The position numbers and the translations under genes are program-made. Positions 44,610 through 53,062 of a stretch of DNA of 64,000 nt are shown here, one piece after another (within the stretch, counting starts at the first letter, position 1; each line of letters opens with the position of its first letter). The DNA comes from Novosphingobium aerophilum. GTDB lineage: Bacteria; Pseudomonadota; Alphaproteobacteria; Sphingomonadales; Sphingomonadaceae. A model generated the notes under the pieces. It worked only from the letters and a program-made list of their open reading frames with translations, did not search any database and had not been told where the DNA came from. Location of the stretch: NCBI RefSeq assembly GCF_014230305.1, contig NZ_JACLAU010000003.1, forward strand, positions 124,001 to 188,000. The letters run 5' to 3'.

Positions 44610-47180
44610 ATGGTGAGCCCGGTCAGCCCCGGGCGCAGCGGGCTGTCATCCCGCGAAGCCGCCGAACGGCTGGCCCGTGACGGCGCCAACGAATTGCCGC
44701 GGACCGGTCGGCGCTCGATCCCGGGCATTGTCGGCGAGGTGCTGCGGGAGCCCATGCTGGCCCTCCTGCTGGCGGGCGGGGTTGCCTATCTGCTGCTTGG
44801 CGATCGGGCGGAGGCTCTGATCCTGCTCGCCTTTGCGACATTTTCGGTGGTCGTGACGGTCGTTCAGGAAACACGCACCGAACACGTGCTCGAGGCCCTG
44901 CGCGACCTTTCGGCACCGCGTGCGCTGGTCATCCGCGACGGTGCGCGTATGCGGATCGCCGGTCGCGAGGTGGTGCGCGACGATCTGGTCGTGCTTGAGC
45001 AGGGGGATCGCGTCCCGGCGGACGGGGTGCTGATCTCCGGTGCGGACCTGCAGGTCGACGAATCCCTGCTCACCGGGGAAGCGCTGCCGGTCGACAAGGC
45101 GGCACCCGCCGCCGATGCCCCGCTGGCTGCCCCAAGACCCGGGGGAGATGGCCAGCCCTTCGTCTATGCCGGTTCGCTGGTCACGCGCGGAAGCGGCATC
45201 GCCCGGGTGACCGCAACCGGTCCGCGCAGCGAATTCGGCCGCATCGGCCAGTCCCTGGCGACACTTGACAGCGAAGCCCCGCGCCTGCGCACCGAGACCA
45301 CGCGGATCGTGGCCTGGTGCGCGCTGGGCGGCGGGACGGTCGCACTGCTGGTCGTGCTGCTGTACGGGCTGCTGCGCGGCGGGTGGATCGAGGCAGTGCT
45401 GGCCGGAATCGCCATCGGCATGTCGATGCTGCCCGAGGAGTTCCCGGTCGTGCTGACGGTATTCCTCGCCATGGGAGCCCGGCGCATCGGCAAGGTGCGG
45501 GTGCTGACCCGGCGCGCCGCGGCGATCGAGGCTCTGGGTTCGGCCACGGTGCTGTGCAGCGACAAGACCGGCACCCTGACCGAAAACCGCATGGCGGTCA
45601 CCGAACTGTGGCTGCCTTCGGGTGACCACCATGTGATCGCGGGCGATGCGTCGATCCCCGAAGCCTTTCACGCCCTGGTCGAGACCGCGGCGCTGGCCAG
45701 CGCGGTCGAACCGACCGACCCGATGGAGATCGCCCTGCACGGCGCCCATGGTGCGGCGCGCGGGACAGTGCTGTCCGGCGATAGGCTGGCGCACGCCTAT
45801 GCCCTGCGCCCCGATCTGCTGGCGATGTCGAATGTCTGGGCAGATGGCGAGACGCTCACACTCACCGCGAAAGGCGCGCCGGAGGCCATTGCCGGGCTGT
45901 GCCATCTCTCGCCGCCGAACCATGCGGCCATGACCAGGGCGGTCGAAGCCATGGCCGGGCGCGGCATTCGCGTCCTGGCGGTGGCAACGGCCCTGCTGCA
46001 CGACCGCAACTGGGCAGCAAGCCAGCACGATTACCACCTCACGCTGACCGGGCTGGTCGGGCTGGCCGATCCGATCCGGCCCGGCGTTCCGGCGGCTGTC
46101 GCGCAGTGCCGGGCGGCGGGAATCCGGGTGGTCATGATCACCGGCGACTATGCGGCTACCGCGCGCGCGATCGCGAGCCAGGCCGGGATTGCCCAAGGCG
46201 AGGTGCTGACCGGAACCGAGCTGGCCATGCTGGACGATGCCCGGCTGGCCGACCGTCTGAAAACGGTCACTGTCTTCGCCCGCATCATGCCCGAGCAGAA
46301 GCTGCGGATCGTCCAGGCCTTCAAGGCCAAAGGGGACATCGTCGCCATGACCGGTGACGGCGTGAACGATGCGCCATCCCTGAAGGCCGCGAACATCGGC
46401 ATCGCCATGGGCCGGCGCGGCACGGACGTGGCCCGCGAGGCTTCCGCCATCGTCCTGCTCGATGACGATTTCGCCTCAATCGTCGCATCGATCAGGCTGG
46501 GTCGGCGCATCTATGACAACCTTCGCAAGGCCATGGCGTTCATCTTCGCGGTTCACGTGCCGATTGCCGGTCTGGCGTTGCTGCCCCTGCTGCTGGGCCT
46601 GCCGATCCTGTTCGGCCCGATCCATATCGCCCTGCTCGAAATGGTCATCGATCCCGTTAGCGCCCTGGTGTTTGAAGCCGAGCGCGAAGAGGAGAACGTG
46701 ATGCACCGACCGCCCCGAGACCCCCATGACGCCCTGTTTTCGATGCCGATGATCGTGTGGAGCGTGTTCCAGGGCGTGCTGGCCTGCTTGCTCCTGGCCG
46801 CTGTTTTCGTGATCCAAGGCTGGGCGGGCATGCCCGAAACCGAACTGCGCGCGCTCATGTTCTTCGCGCTGCTCGCGGAAATCGGCGCGCTCATTCTCGT
46901 CAACCGGTCCTTCAGCGCGTCGCTGCGCCAGGCGCTGTTCCGGCACAATGCAGCCTTGCGCTATGTGGGCCTGGCGATCATCGGCGTCGGCGCGCTGATC
47001 CTTGGCATTCCGCCGATCCAGGCCCTGCTCAAATTCGGATCGATCGCAGGGCAGGACCTGGCGGTCGGCGCGGGGCTGGGTCTGGCCCTGCTGGTGATCC
47101 TGGAACGCTGCAAACCGCTGATCCAGCGCTGCCAGCTCCGCCTCCCACCAACCGGACAAGACCGCGGGACGGTTGCATGA
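44610..47180 (+). CDS. Cation-transporting P-type ATPase
   Basis: An 856-residue P-type ATPase of the Ca2+/Mg2+-like (P2/P3) group. The phosphorylation site is SDKTGTLTENRMAV, the actuator motif is TGEAL, and the hinge is TGDGVNDAPSLKAANIGIAMG. About ten TM helices are present. The ion-site helix reads LPEEFPVVL rather than the IPEGLP of SERCA-type pumps, a variant seen in poorly characterised bacterial members. It lies 42 bp after prs and its stop overlaps the next gene. The transported ion cannot be told. Confidence 0.92.
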   Translation: MVSPVSPGRSGLSSREAAERLARDGANELPRTGRRSIPGIVGEVLREPMLALLLAGGVAYLLLGDRAEALILLAFATFSVVVTVVQETRTEHVLEALRDLSAPRALVIRDGARMRIAGREVVRDDLVVLEQGDRVPADGVLISGADLQVDESLLTGEALPVDKAAPAADAPLAAPRPGGDGQPFVYAGSLVTRGSGIARVTATGPRSEFGRIGQSLATLDSEAPRLRTETTRIVAWCALGGGTVALLVVLLYGLLRGGWIEAVLAGIAIGMSMLPEEFPVVLTVFLAMGARRIGKVRVLTRRAAAIEALGSATVLCSDKTGTLTENRMAVTELWLPSGDHHVIAGDASIPEAFHALVETAALASAVEPTDPMEIALHGAHGAARGTVLSGDRLAHAYALRPDLLAMSNVWADGETLTLTAKGAPEAIAGLCHLSPPNHAAMTRAVEAMAGRGIRVLAVATALLHDRNWAASQHDYHLTLTGLVGLADPIRPGVPAAVAQCRAAGIRVVMITGDYAATARAIASQAGIAQGEVLTGTELAMLDDARLADRLKTVTVFARIMPEQKLRIVQAFKAKGDIVAMTGDGVNDAPSLKAANIGIAMGRRGTDVAREASAIVLLDDDFASIVASIRLGRRIYDNLRKAMAFIFAVHVPIAGLALLPLLLGLPILFGPIHIALLEMVIDPVSALVFEAEREEENVMHRPPRDPHDALFSMPMIVWSVFQGVLACLLLAAVFVIQGWAGMPETELRALMFFALLAEIGALILVNRSFSASLRQALFRHNAALRYVGLAIIGVGALILGIPPIQALLKFGSIAGQDLAVGAGLGLALLVILERCKPLIQRCQLRLPPTGQDRGTVA

Positions 47181-48292
47181 TGCGCCCACCTACCCTCGCC
47201 AGCCTGCCGCTTGCGCGGGTGTCGGCCTTGCTGCTGCTGACGCTCGCCTCGCTGGCCTTCGTCTGGCTCGTTACGCCGTTCGCCGGCGCCATCCTGTGGG
47301 CGGTGATCGCGACGATCCTGTTCGAACCGCTCTATGCGCGTGTGCTGGGGGCCATGCCGCGCCATCGCAACCGTGCGGCCCTCGTCACGCTCCTCACCAT
47401 TGTCGTCGCCATCGTGGTGCCCGCGATCCTGCTTGGTGCGGCGCTGATCGAGGAGGCCACCAACCTCTATGCCCGCCTCCGGCGCGGCGACAGCGATGTC
47501 GGACGGATCCTGATCGAGGCCCAGGCGCACCTGCCCGCCTGGCTGCGCGAGTGGCTGGCGGAAGCCGGACTGAGCAACCCGGGCGATTGGCAAAGCCAAC
47601 TTGGCCTGGGCTTGTCACGCAGTGTCCAGACCGTGGCGACTCAGCTCCTGTCGATCGGACAGGGCACGCTGGGCTTGGTCCTCGCGCTTGGCGTGATGCT
47701 GTACCTGACATTCTTCCTGTTGCGGGACGGACGGGCCCTGGCCGGGCGGATCGAACGCGCCATACCCTTGCCTCCGCGCCAACGCGCCTTGCTGATGGCC
47801 AAGTTCGTTGCGGTCATCCGCGCGACCGTAAAGGGCAGCCTGGTGGTCGCCGTCCTGCAGGGGCTGATCGGTGGCATCATTTTCTGGCTGCTGGGCATCC
47901 CGGGCGCGCTGCTGTGGGGCGCCGCGATGGGAGTCTTCTCGCTTTTCCCGGCGATCGGGACCGGCATAGTCTGGGTCCCCGTGGCCCTTTACCTGCTGAT
48001 CACCGGCGCGATCGGGCAGGCCGCCGTTCTGGGTGTGTGCGGCCTGTTCGTGATCGGGACCGTCGACAATATCGTTCGTCCCGTGCTGGTCGGGCACGAT
48101 GCGCGCATGCCCGACTATGTTGTGCTCATCGCGACGCTCAGCGGTTTCGAGCTGATGGGCTTCAACGGCTTTATCATCGGCCCGATGATCGCCGGTCTGT
48201 TCATCGCGATGTGGGAGGCGGTCGATCCCGCGCTGGAATCCGATGATGCCCTGCCGGCGGACCTTGCGACTGGCGACGACCAAACCCCATGA
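47177..48292 (+). CDS. AI-2E family permease
   Basis: A 371-residue membrane protein of the AI-2E/TqsA/PerM family with about eight TM helices. Paired helices lie at the N-terminus (LLLLTLASLAFVWLVTPFAG), and the conserved end is GFNGFIIGPMIAGLFIAMWE. Family members export autoinducer-2 in one case and act as Na+/H+ antiporters in others, so no substrate is claimed. The start overlaps the ATPase stop (ATGA), so the two are coupled; joint ion homeostasis is the simplest reading. It is the last gene before the mobile-element region. Confidence 0.88.
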   Translation: MMRPPTLASLPLARVSALLLLTLASLAFVWLVTPFAGAILWAVIATILFEPLYARVLGAMPRHRNRAALVTLLTIVVAIVVPAILLGAALIEEATNLYARLRRGDSDVGRILIEAQAHLPAWLREWLAEAGLSNPGDWQSQLGLGLSRSVQTVATQLLSIGQGTLGLVLALGVMLYLTFFLLRDGRALAGRIERAIPLPPRQRALLMAKFVAVIRATVKGSLVVAVLQGLIGGIIFWLLGIPGALLWGAAMGVFSLFPAIGTGIVWVPVALYLLITGAIGQAAVLGVCGLFVIGTVDNIVRPVLVGHDARMPDYVVLIATLSGFELMGFNGFIIGPMIAGLFIAMWEAVDPALESDDALPADLATGDDQTP

Positions 48293-48440
48293 ACCCCAAT
48301 CCGCCGGGCCCTATCGCGGGTTCGCCCCGGGCTGGGCTCTGCCTGACCCACGACCGGGCGATGCCGACCAGAGCGGCGCGCAGTCCGTTGGAGGACCCGC
48401 CGATCGAAGTCCACGTCCTCATCCCATGCCGGCGGTTGCC

Positions 48441-48626
48441 CTAAGCGACGATCAGCGCCCTGCCCCCACTCAGCGTTGCGCCTGCGATACAGCTCCCGAG
48501 AGCGTGCTTGAGCAGGCTAGTTTTGCCATACCCGTTCAAAGAGATGGCTGACCGCCAGTCGGTGAGGAAAGCCGAGGCATGGGGGTATCGCTCTTTGGCG
48601 CTACTCCGCGAAGACACCCCCAACAC
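48441..48626 (-). pseudogene. Deletion scar fusing DUF6880-like and acetyltransferase-toxin fragments
   Basis: This minus-strand remnant reads KERYPHASAFLTDW then, after a short join, SLLKHALGSCIAGATLSGGRALIV. The first part resembles the C-terminus of the DUF6880 protein at 54194-55633 (SKRYPHAARHLQTC). The second matches the acetyltransferase toxin at 53216-53731 (GLLKHALQRCVEGATLIGGRALIV). At DNA level 48446-48530 clearly resembles 53351-53440. The order is that of the intact cassette, with everything between lost. Together with IS66 it occupies the 366 bp between the permease and tnpC; nothing else is seen there. Confidence 0.7.
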
Positions 48627-48658
48627 ACCCCGACCCCAAACCTGGGTAAGCGGTGTCC

Positions 48659-50182
48659 TCAGACCACGGTGGTCCAGGGCATGAGCTTGCCGACGGCGTT
48701 GGCCGGGTGACCCGCGGCGAGCCTGGAGAGAGTCTCGGCCAGCCAGGCATGCGGGTTGATGCCGTGGATTTTGCAGTTCTCGATCAGCGTGGCGATCACC
48801 GCCCAGTTGTCGCCACCCTCGTCAGAGCCGGCGAACAGGGCGTTCTTGCGATTGAGGGCCAGCGGCCGGATCGACCGCTCGACGGTGTTGCTGTCCAGCT
48901 CGACACGGCCATCGTCGAGGAACAGCGACAGCCCCGGCCAGCGGGTCAGCGCGTAGCGGATGGCATCGGCGAGCTTGCTCTTGGCACTGACCTGCCGGAG
49001 CCGTGCCTCGAGGTAGATATGCAGGTCATCGACGATGACGCGGGCCTGTTCGGCACGCGCGGCGCGGCGCTGCTCCACCGAGGTGCCGCGAACCTGCTCC
49101 TCGATCGCGTAGAGCTTGGCGATCCGGCGTAACACCTCGGTCGCGACCGGCGAGTTGTCTGCCAGCTCATAGAACTTGCGCCTCACGTGCGACCAGCAGA
49201 AGGCGAGACTCACCTGCTGCCGGCGTTTGGCCAAGGCGGCATAGCCGCCAAAGCCATCGACCTGCAGTATGCCGGCGAAGTCACCGAGATGGGCTTCGGC
49301 GCGCTCGCCCTTGCGGTCAGCGGCGTAGACATAGGCTACCATCGGCGGATCTTCGCCGCCCCATGATCGATCGTCCCTGGCATAGGCCCAGAGCTGGCCG
49401 GTCTTGGTCCGGCCGCGCCCAGGATCGAGCACTGGCGCCGTGGTCTCGTCGGCGAACAGTCGCTCGGATCGTCGCAATCGCTCCAGGATGTGATCGCGCA
49501 AGGGGCGCAGGTACCAGGCTGCCCGGCCAACCCAGTCCGCCAGGGTCGAGCGGTCGAGCTGGATACCCTGGCGGGCGTAGATCTGGGTCTGACGATATAG
49601 CGGCAGGTGATCGGCGTACTTGGCGACCAACACCTGCGCGATCAGAGCCTCGGTGGGGATGCCGCCCTCGACGATCCGCGCCGGTGCCGGCGCCTGGACG
49701 ATCGCGCCCTCGCACGAGCGGCAGCCATAGCGCGGGCGGCGCGTGACCAGCACGCGGAAGGTGGTCGGCACGACATCAAGGCGCTCAGCCACGTCCTCAC
49801 CGATCTGGTGGAGGGCGCCGCCACAGCAGGGGCAGGCCTTATCCTCGATATCGACAACCTGTTCGATCCGCTCCAGGTGAGCAGGCAGCGAGCCGCGGTT
49901 GGCCTTGCGCGGGCGATCCGCAGACCCCTTGCTTGCCTTGGCCACAGCGTGCTGGGCCTCGGCCAAGGCTGTCTCGACCTTCTCCAGGGCAAGCTCGAAC
50001 TGATCGGGATCGAGTTGCTCGGACCGGCGGCCGAACCGGTGCCGCTGCAGGGCCTCGATGATCGCCTTGAGGCGTTCGACCTCTGCCTGGAAAACCTTCA
50101 GCGCATCAAGCTCGCGGGCCTGCTCGAGGACAAGCGCACGGAGCGCTTCGACGTCGCTGGGAAGGTCCGCTTCCATGAGCAT
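48659..50182 (-). CDS. tnpC: IS66 transposase TnpC
   Basis: A 507-residue IS66 DDE transposase, apparently complete. An N-terminal leucine-zipper/coiled-coil helix precedes a zinc-binding segment (CPCCGG, CRSCEG) and the DDE core. The core residues are Asp in LFADETTAPV, Asp in LQVDGFGGY and Glu in LDSNTVERSIRPL. Starts at 50182 and 50176 are both possible. Without an intact tnpB and right end the element is unlikely to move by itself. Confidence 0.95.
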   Translation of the reverse strand: MLMEADLPSDVEALRALVLEQARELDALKVFQAEVERLKAIIEALQRHRFGRRSEQLDPDQFELALEKVETALAEAQHAVAKASKGSADRPRKANRGSLPAHLERIEQVVDIEDKACPCCGGALHQIGEDVAERLDVVPTTFRVLVTRRPRYGCRSCEGAIVQAPAPARIVEGGIPTEALIAQVLVAKYADHLPLYRQTQIYARQGIQLDRSTLADWVGRAAWYLRPLRDHILERLRRSERLFADETTAPVLDPGRGRTKTGQLWAYARDDRSWGGEDPPMVAYVYAADRKGERAEAHLGDFAGILQVDGFGGYAALAKRRQQVSLAFCWSHVRRKFYELADNSPVATEVLRRIAKLYAIEEQVRGTSVEQRRAARAEQARVIVDDLHIYLEARLRQVSAKSKLADAIRYALTRWPGLSLFLDDGRVELDSNTVERSIRPLALNRKNALFAGSDEGGDNWAVIATLIENCKIHGINPHAWLAETLSRLAAGHPANAVGKLMPWTTVV

Positions 50183-50213
50183 GGGAGGAGTGAATCAGCC
50201 GCAGGGACCCCCG

Positions 50214-50510
50214 TCAACCGGCAATCTGCGGGGCGATCGGGCGGCGTCCACCATGGACCCGGCGCCAATCCAGACCCTCCAGCAAGGCACCCAACTGCGC
50301 CGCCGTCAGCCGCATCACGCCGTCCTGGATCGCCGGCCACTTGAACCCGCCGGACTCCAGCCTCTTGGCCATCAGGCACAGTCCCGTGCCATCCCACCAG
50401 ACGAGCTTGATCCGGTCACTGCGCTTGGCCCGGAACACGTAGATCACGCCTGAATAGGGATCACCGCCGTACTCGGCGCCGACCAGGGCGGCCAGCGCGT
50501 CGGGTCCCTT
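50214..50510 (-). pseudogene. tnpB: IS66 tnpB, 5'-truncated by the RIT element
   Basis: About 99 codons of the IS66 accessory protein TnpB remain, from KGPDALAALVG through SGVIYVFRAKRSDRIKLVWWDGTGLCLMAKRLE to the normal C-terminus. The usual first 25-30 residues, ending in a DMRKG-like motif, are missing. The reading frame runs on into the palindrome at 50509-50540, giving an artificial N-terminus. The break marks where the recombinase element entered. Confidence 0.85.
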
Positions 50511-50540
50511 GCGGTTATGTGGTGCACCACATAACCGCAA
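50509..50540. repeat. Perfect 32-bp palindrome at the RIT/IS66 junction
   Basis: The two 16-base arms (TTGCGGTTATGTGGTG and its exact complement) meet with no loop. It lies exactly where the tnpB homology stops. Such dyads, with TTATGCGG-like motifs next to them, are expected at RIT element ends, so this is probably the terminal recombination site. Confidence 0.85.
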
Positions 50541-50556
50541 CTATGCGGCGACCATG

Positions 50557-50624
50557 ATTATGCGGGGTTGGGGACGCTGGTGGGCGAATTTCCGGCCTTA
50601 CGGCGTCGATCAACTCCGCATAAC
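50557..50624. repeat. Imperfect inverted repeat near the RIT end
   Basis: ATTATGCGGGGTTG (50557-50570) and CAACTCCGCATAAC (50611-50624) pair at 12 of 14 positions around a 40-bp spacer. A further CTATGCGG starts at 50541. They lie between the terminal palindrome and the ritC stop, as expected for recombinase-binding sites. Confidence 0.7.
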
Positions 50625-50630
50625 AATGAC

Positions 50631-51623
50631 CTATCCGGAAGCTGCCAGCATCGCGATCAGCTTATCCGGCGGGCGGAATTTGCCGGGCTTTATGCCGAGC
50701 GGCGCCAAGGCGTCGAGCATCTCGAGTTTTTCGGTCGGGTCCGCACGCAGGTAGATCTCTGTGCTTTGGAGTGTGGCATGGCCGAGCCAAAGCGCTACTT
50801 TGCGAATGTCGCGTGTCGCCTGAAGCATGTGCATGGCGCAGCTGTGCCGCAGTACATGGGGTGATATCGACTTCGTCGCCAGCGTGGGCGCAACGCTGAC
50901 TGCGGTCGCGGCGTGCTTTTCGAGGATGTATTCGAAGCCGGCGCGCGTCATCATCCGACCGGCGTTGTTCAGGAAAAGCGCCGTGTCGCCATCCTTCGGT
51001 CTGATCGCGACCCAGGCCCGGATCGCGGCTGCGGTCTCCTGCCAGAGCGGGAGCACGCGCTCCCTCCGTCCCTTCCCGATAACGTGGATGCTGGCCGGCG
51101 CCCTTCCGTCGAACTGGTCGAGGGGGAGACTGACAAGTTCGGAAACGCGCAGCCCGCCGGCGAAGGCAAGATGCAGCATGGCTCGATCGCGAATGCCCGA
51201 AGGTGTCCGCCGATCCGGCGCGTCGAGCAGCGCTTGCACTTCGATGCGTGAAAGTGAAGCGACGAGCGCTTCGTCGATCTTCTTCATTGGAATGGCGTGC
51301 ATCCGAAGGGCCTGATCGAGAACCGCTGGGACGCGATGCTCGAGATAGCGGAAGAAGGACTTCACGGCGGCCAGGCGGGCGTTGCGCGATCGGGCTTTGT
51401 TGCCCCGCACCTCCTCGACGTGTTCAAGGAAGGCAAGGATCATTGGCACGTCGAGATCTTCGATCTGCAGCAGGCAGGGCCTCTTGTGCAATCGTCGCGC
51501 GGCGAACGTCACTAGCAGCTGGAAGCTGTAGGCATAGGCATCGCAGGTATGAACGCTGGCGCGTCGTTCGCGGGGAAGATGTTCGCGAAGGAAGGAGGTA
51601 AGGTGTGGGGAGAGCTGGGTCAT
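50631..51623 (-). CDS. RIT element tyrosine recombinase, third gene (RitC type)
   Basis: A 330-residue tyrosine recombinase, complete. Catalytic residues are Arg in GGLRVSELVSL, His-x-x-Arg in SPHVLRHSCAMHM, His in LWLGHATLQSTE and Tyr in IYLRAD. An N-terminal SAM-like core-binding domain (SPHLTSFLREHLP to about residue 95) is present. The ATG at 51623 overlaps the ritB stop by 4 bp; reading upstream of it is ritB in another frame. It acts with the other two recombinases in RIT movement. Confidence 0.92.
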   Translation of the reverse strand: MTQLSPHLTSFLREHLPRERRASVHTCDAYAYSFQLLVTFAARRLHKRPCLLQIEDLDVPMILAFLEHVEEVRGNKARSRNARLAAVKSFFRYLEHRVPAVLDQALRMHAIPMKKIDEALVASLSRIEVQALLDAPDRRTPSGIRDRAMLHLAFAGGLRVSELVSLPLDQFDGRAPASIHVIGKGRRERVLPLWQETAAAIRAWVAIRPKDGDTALFLNNAGRMMTRAGFEYILEKHAATAVSVAPTLATKSISPHVLRHSCAMHMLQATRDIRKVALWLGHATLQSTEIYLRADPTEKLEMLDALAPLGIKPGKFRPPDKLIAMLAASG

Positions 51624-52534
51624 GCCGCCTCTCCCCGATGCAAGGCCTCGCCGGCCGCCGCCATGTGGGCCATCAACTCCGGTGTTGCCTGGAGATACCA
51701 GTACGTATCGGTCACATGGGCGTGCCCCAGATAGGTGCTCAAGGCGGTGATATGGCGTGCCACCGCCTTGGCATCGTGCGCGCAACGTTCGAGAGATCGG
51801 ACGGCGAACGTGTGACGCAGATCGTGAATCCGCGGCCCTCGCGATCCTGGACCGCCGCGCAAGCCGATCGATCGAACGACTTGCAGGAAGACGGTTATCA
51901 CTGTCGGATAGGCGAGCGGCGTTCCTTGATGCGAAATGAAAAGTGCATCGCTCAGACTTGCTTCCTTCAGGCGAGTTGCGAGATATCCGTCCAAGGCGTG
52001 TCGGGTCGTCGGGTGGAGCGGCAACAACCGGCTCTTCTTGAACTTGGTCTGGGCTATGATCAGCCCATCGTCGGTCACGTCCGGCAGCCGAATGGCGAGC
52101 GCCTCGGAAACGCGCATGCCGGTGGTCGCGATCAGCCCGAACATCGTGGCGTAGGTGAGCGGTCGGATCGAACCATCGGGACCAAGGCGATGCGCGGCAT
52201 CGATCAGCCGGCGGATATCCCCGGGATCGTAGATATAGGGTGCGCGGCGCCGATGACTGGCGCGGCCGAAGAGGTCCGCCGATGGCACCTCATGGCGCGG
52301 ATCTTCCGCGTGCAACGCGATCGCGAATCGGCGCACCGTCAGCAGGCGGTTACGTCGTTGTTCGGGCGATGGCGCCTGCAGTGCCCACTCGCGCACGGTC
52401 TCCGTCGTTACGACACACTCACCGCGCCGCTCGGCGAAGGTGACGAAGTTGCGCAACAGGATGCCGGGTGTCCGGAACTTGAATCCCAGCGCGCGGTGCA
52501 GCGCTGCATGATCGGCGAGGAGTTGGCTCAGCAT
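51620..52534 (-). CDS. RIT element tyrosine recombinase, second gene (RitB type)
   Basis: A 304-residue tyrosine recombinase, complete. Catalytic residues are Arg in TTGMRVSEALAI, His-x-x-Arg in RIHDLRHTFAVR, His in YLGHAHVTDT and Tyr in YWYLQATPEL. It has the extended YLGH-x-W-YL-x-A-P-E-L motif typical of this recombinase. It overlaps both flanking recombinase genes, which implies strict co-translation. Confidence 0.92.
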   Translation of the reverse strand: MLSQLLADHAALHRALGFKFRTPGILLRNFVTFAERRGECVVTTETVREWALQAPSPEQRRNRLLTVRRFAIALHAEDPRHEVPSADLFGRASHRRRAPYIYDPGDIRRLIDAAHRLGPDGSIRPLTYATMFGLIATTGMRVSEALAIRLPDVTDDGLIIAQTKFKKSRLLPLHPTTRHALDGYLATRLKEASLSDALFISHQGTPLAYPTVITVFLQVVRSIGLRGGPGSRGPRIHDLRHTFAVRSLERCAHDAKAVARHITALSTYLGHAHVTDTYWYLQATPELMAHMAAAGEALHRGEAA

Positions 52535-52987
52535 GCCGGTTCTCCCGGCCAGGGCTGGGCAATCTGCTCCAGCATCGCAATGTCGACCTTGGCGTAATGC
52601 GCGGTCATATCGAGCGAACGATGACGCAACACCGTGCCGACAGCCTCCAGCGTGGCGCCCGAACGCAGCATCGAGGTCGCCGCAGAGTGGCGCAGCAGGC
52701 TGGCTCCAGTCGATGGAGCATCGGAAATGCCCGCACGCTTCAGCGCCAGCGCTACGATCGTGGAAACATGGCTGGACTGCGCAAATGACCGGTAGGGCGC
52801 GACCATCATGAGAAAGACGGCATCCTGACCGACGCGCGGTCGTTCCTGCTCGATGTAGGCGAGAAGCGCATCGCCGACATCCTGCGGCAACGGCAGTCGA
52901 ACCTGGCGTCGCGCTTTGCCGCTCAAGCGGAGCATACCAGACGTCCAGTCGATATCGCTCAGTTTGAGCCCCGCGACAGGCCCCTGG
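52528..52987 (-). pseudogene. RIT element tyrosine recombinase, first gene, N-terminally truncated (RitA type)
   Basis: Only the C-terminal catalytic half remains, about 150 codons from VAGLKLSDIDWTSGMLRLSG to the stop. His-x-x-Arg (LLRHSAATSML), His (VLRHRSLD) and Tyr (AHYAKVD) are present. The first catalytic Arg and the whole core-binding domain are missing. Upstream the frame passes straight into the 18-bp core (SLLRY) and then AT-rich DNA, so the longer open frame up to 53076 is not native. The protein cannot be a working recombinase. Confidence 0.88.
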
Positions 52988-53002
52988 TAGCGGAGGAGGG
53001 AT
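52985..53002 (-). repeat. 18-bp integration core, left copy (tRNA 3'-end-like)
   Basis: On the minus strand this reads ATCCCTCCTCCGCTACCA, identical to 55936-55953; the flanking bases differ on both sides. It ends in CCA and looks like the T-arm plus acceptor strand of a tRNA, possibly elongator tRNA-Met, the usual target of P4-type integrases. No tRNA body is attached. Confidence 0.75.
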
Positions 53003-53062
53003 AGCTTTAGGGGATATAAGGTGTTGTTTCTATAAAACAATAAATCGATCTCAACCGACAAA

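Larger units (their letters stand above)
48646..50510 (-). mobile_element. IS66-family element, one end intact, other end lost
   Basis: The left end begins at GTAAGCGGTGTCC, matching the GTAA-starting terminal repeats of IS66 elements, 13 bp beyond the tnpC stop. It contains complete tnpC and the 3' part of tnpB. The tnpA end and the first codons of tnpB are gone: tnpB stops abruptly at the palindrome that begins the RIT element. The matching right inverted repeat and 8-bp target duplication therefore cannot be found in the window. Confidence 0.85.
50511..53002 (-). mobile_element. Recombinase-In-Trio (RIT) element, truncated at the ritA end
   Basis: Three tyrosine recombinase genes lie head to tail with overlaps (ritA-ritB 7 bp, ritB-ritC 4 bp), the defining layout of RIT elements. 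The ritC-proximal end is marked by the 32-bp palindrome and further TTATGCGG-type inverted motifs. The other end is missing: ritA loses its N-terminal part at about 52985, where an 18-bp core sequence begins. The element is therefore probably no longer mobile unaided. Confidence 0.85.

Noticed and set aside
48601..48630. Arm-type repeat pair left of IS66
   Set aside because: GACACCCCCAACACACCCC resembles the arm repeats, but it overlaps the frame of the decayed cassette fragment and has no core nearby, so it was not called as a separate site.
52985..53002. A complete tRNA gene at the 18-bp core
   Set aside because: Only the 3' 18 bases are present at either copy; no D-arm, anticodon arm or 5' acceptor strand is found next to them.
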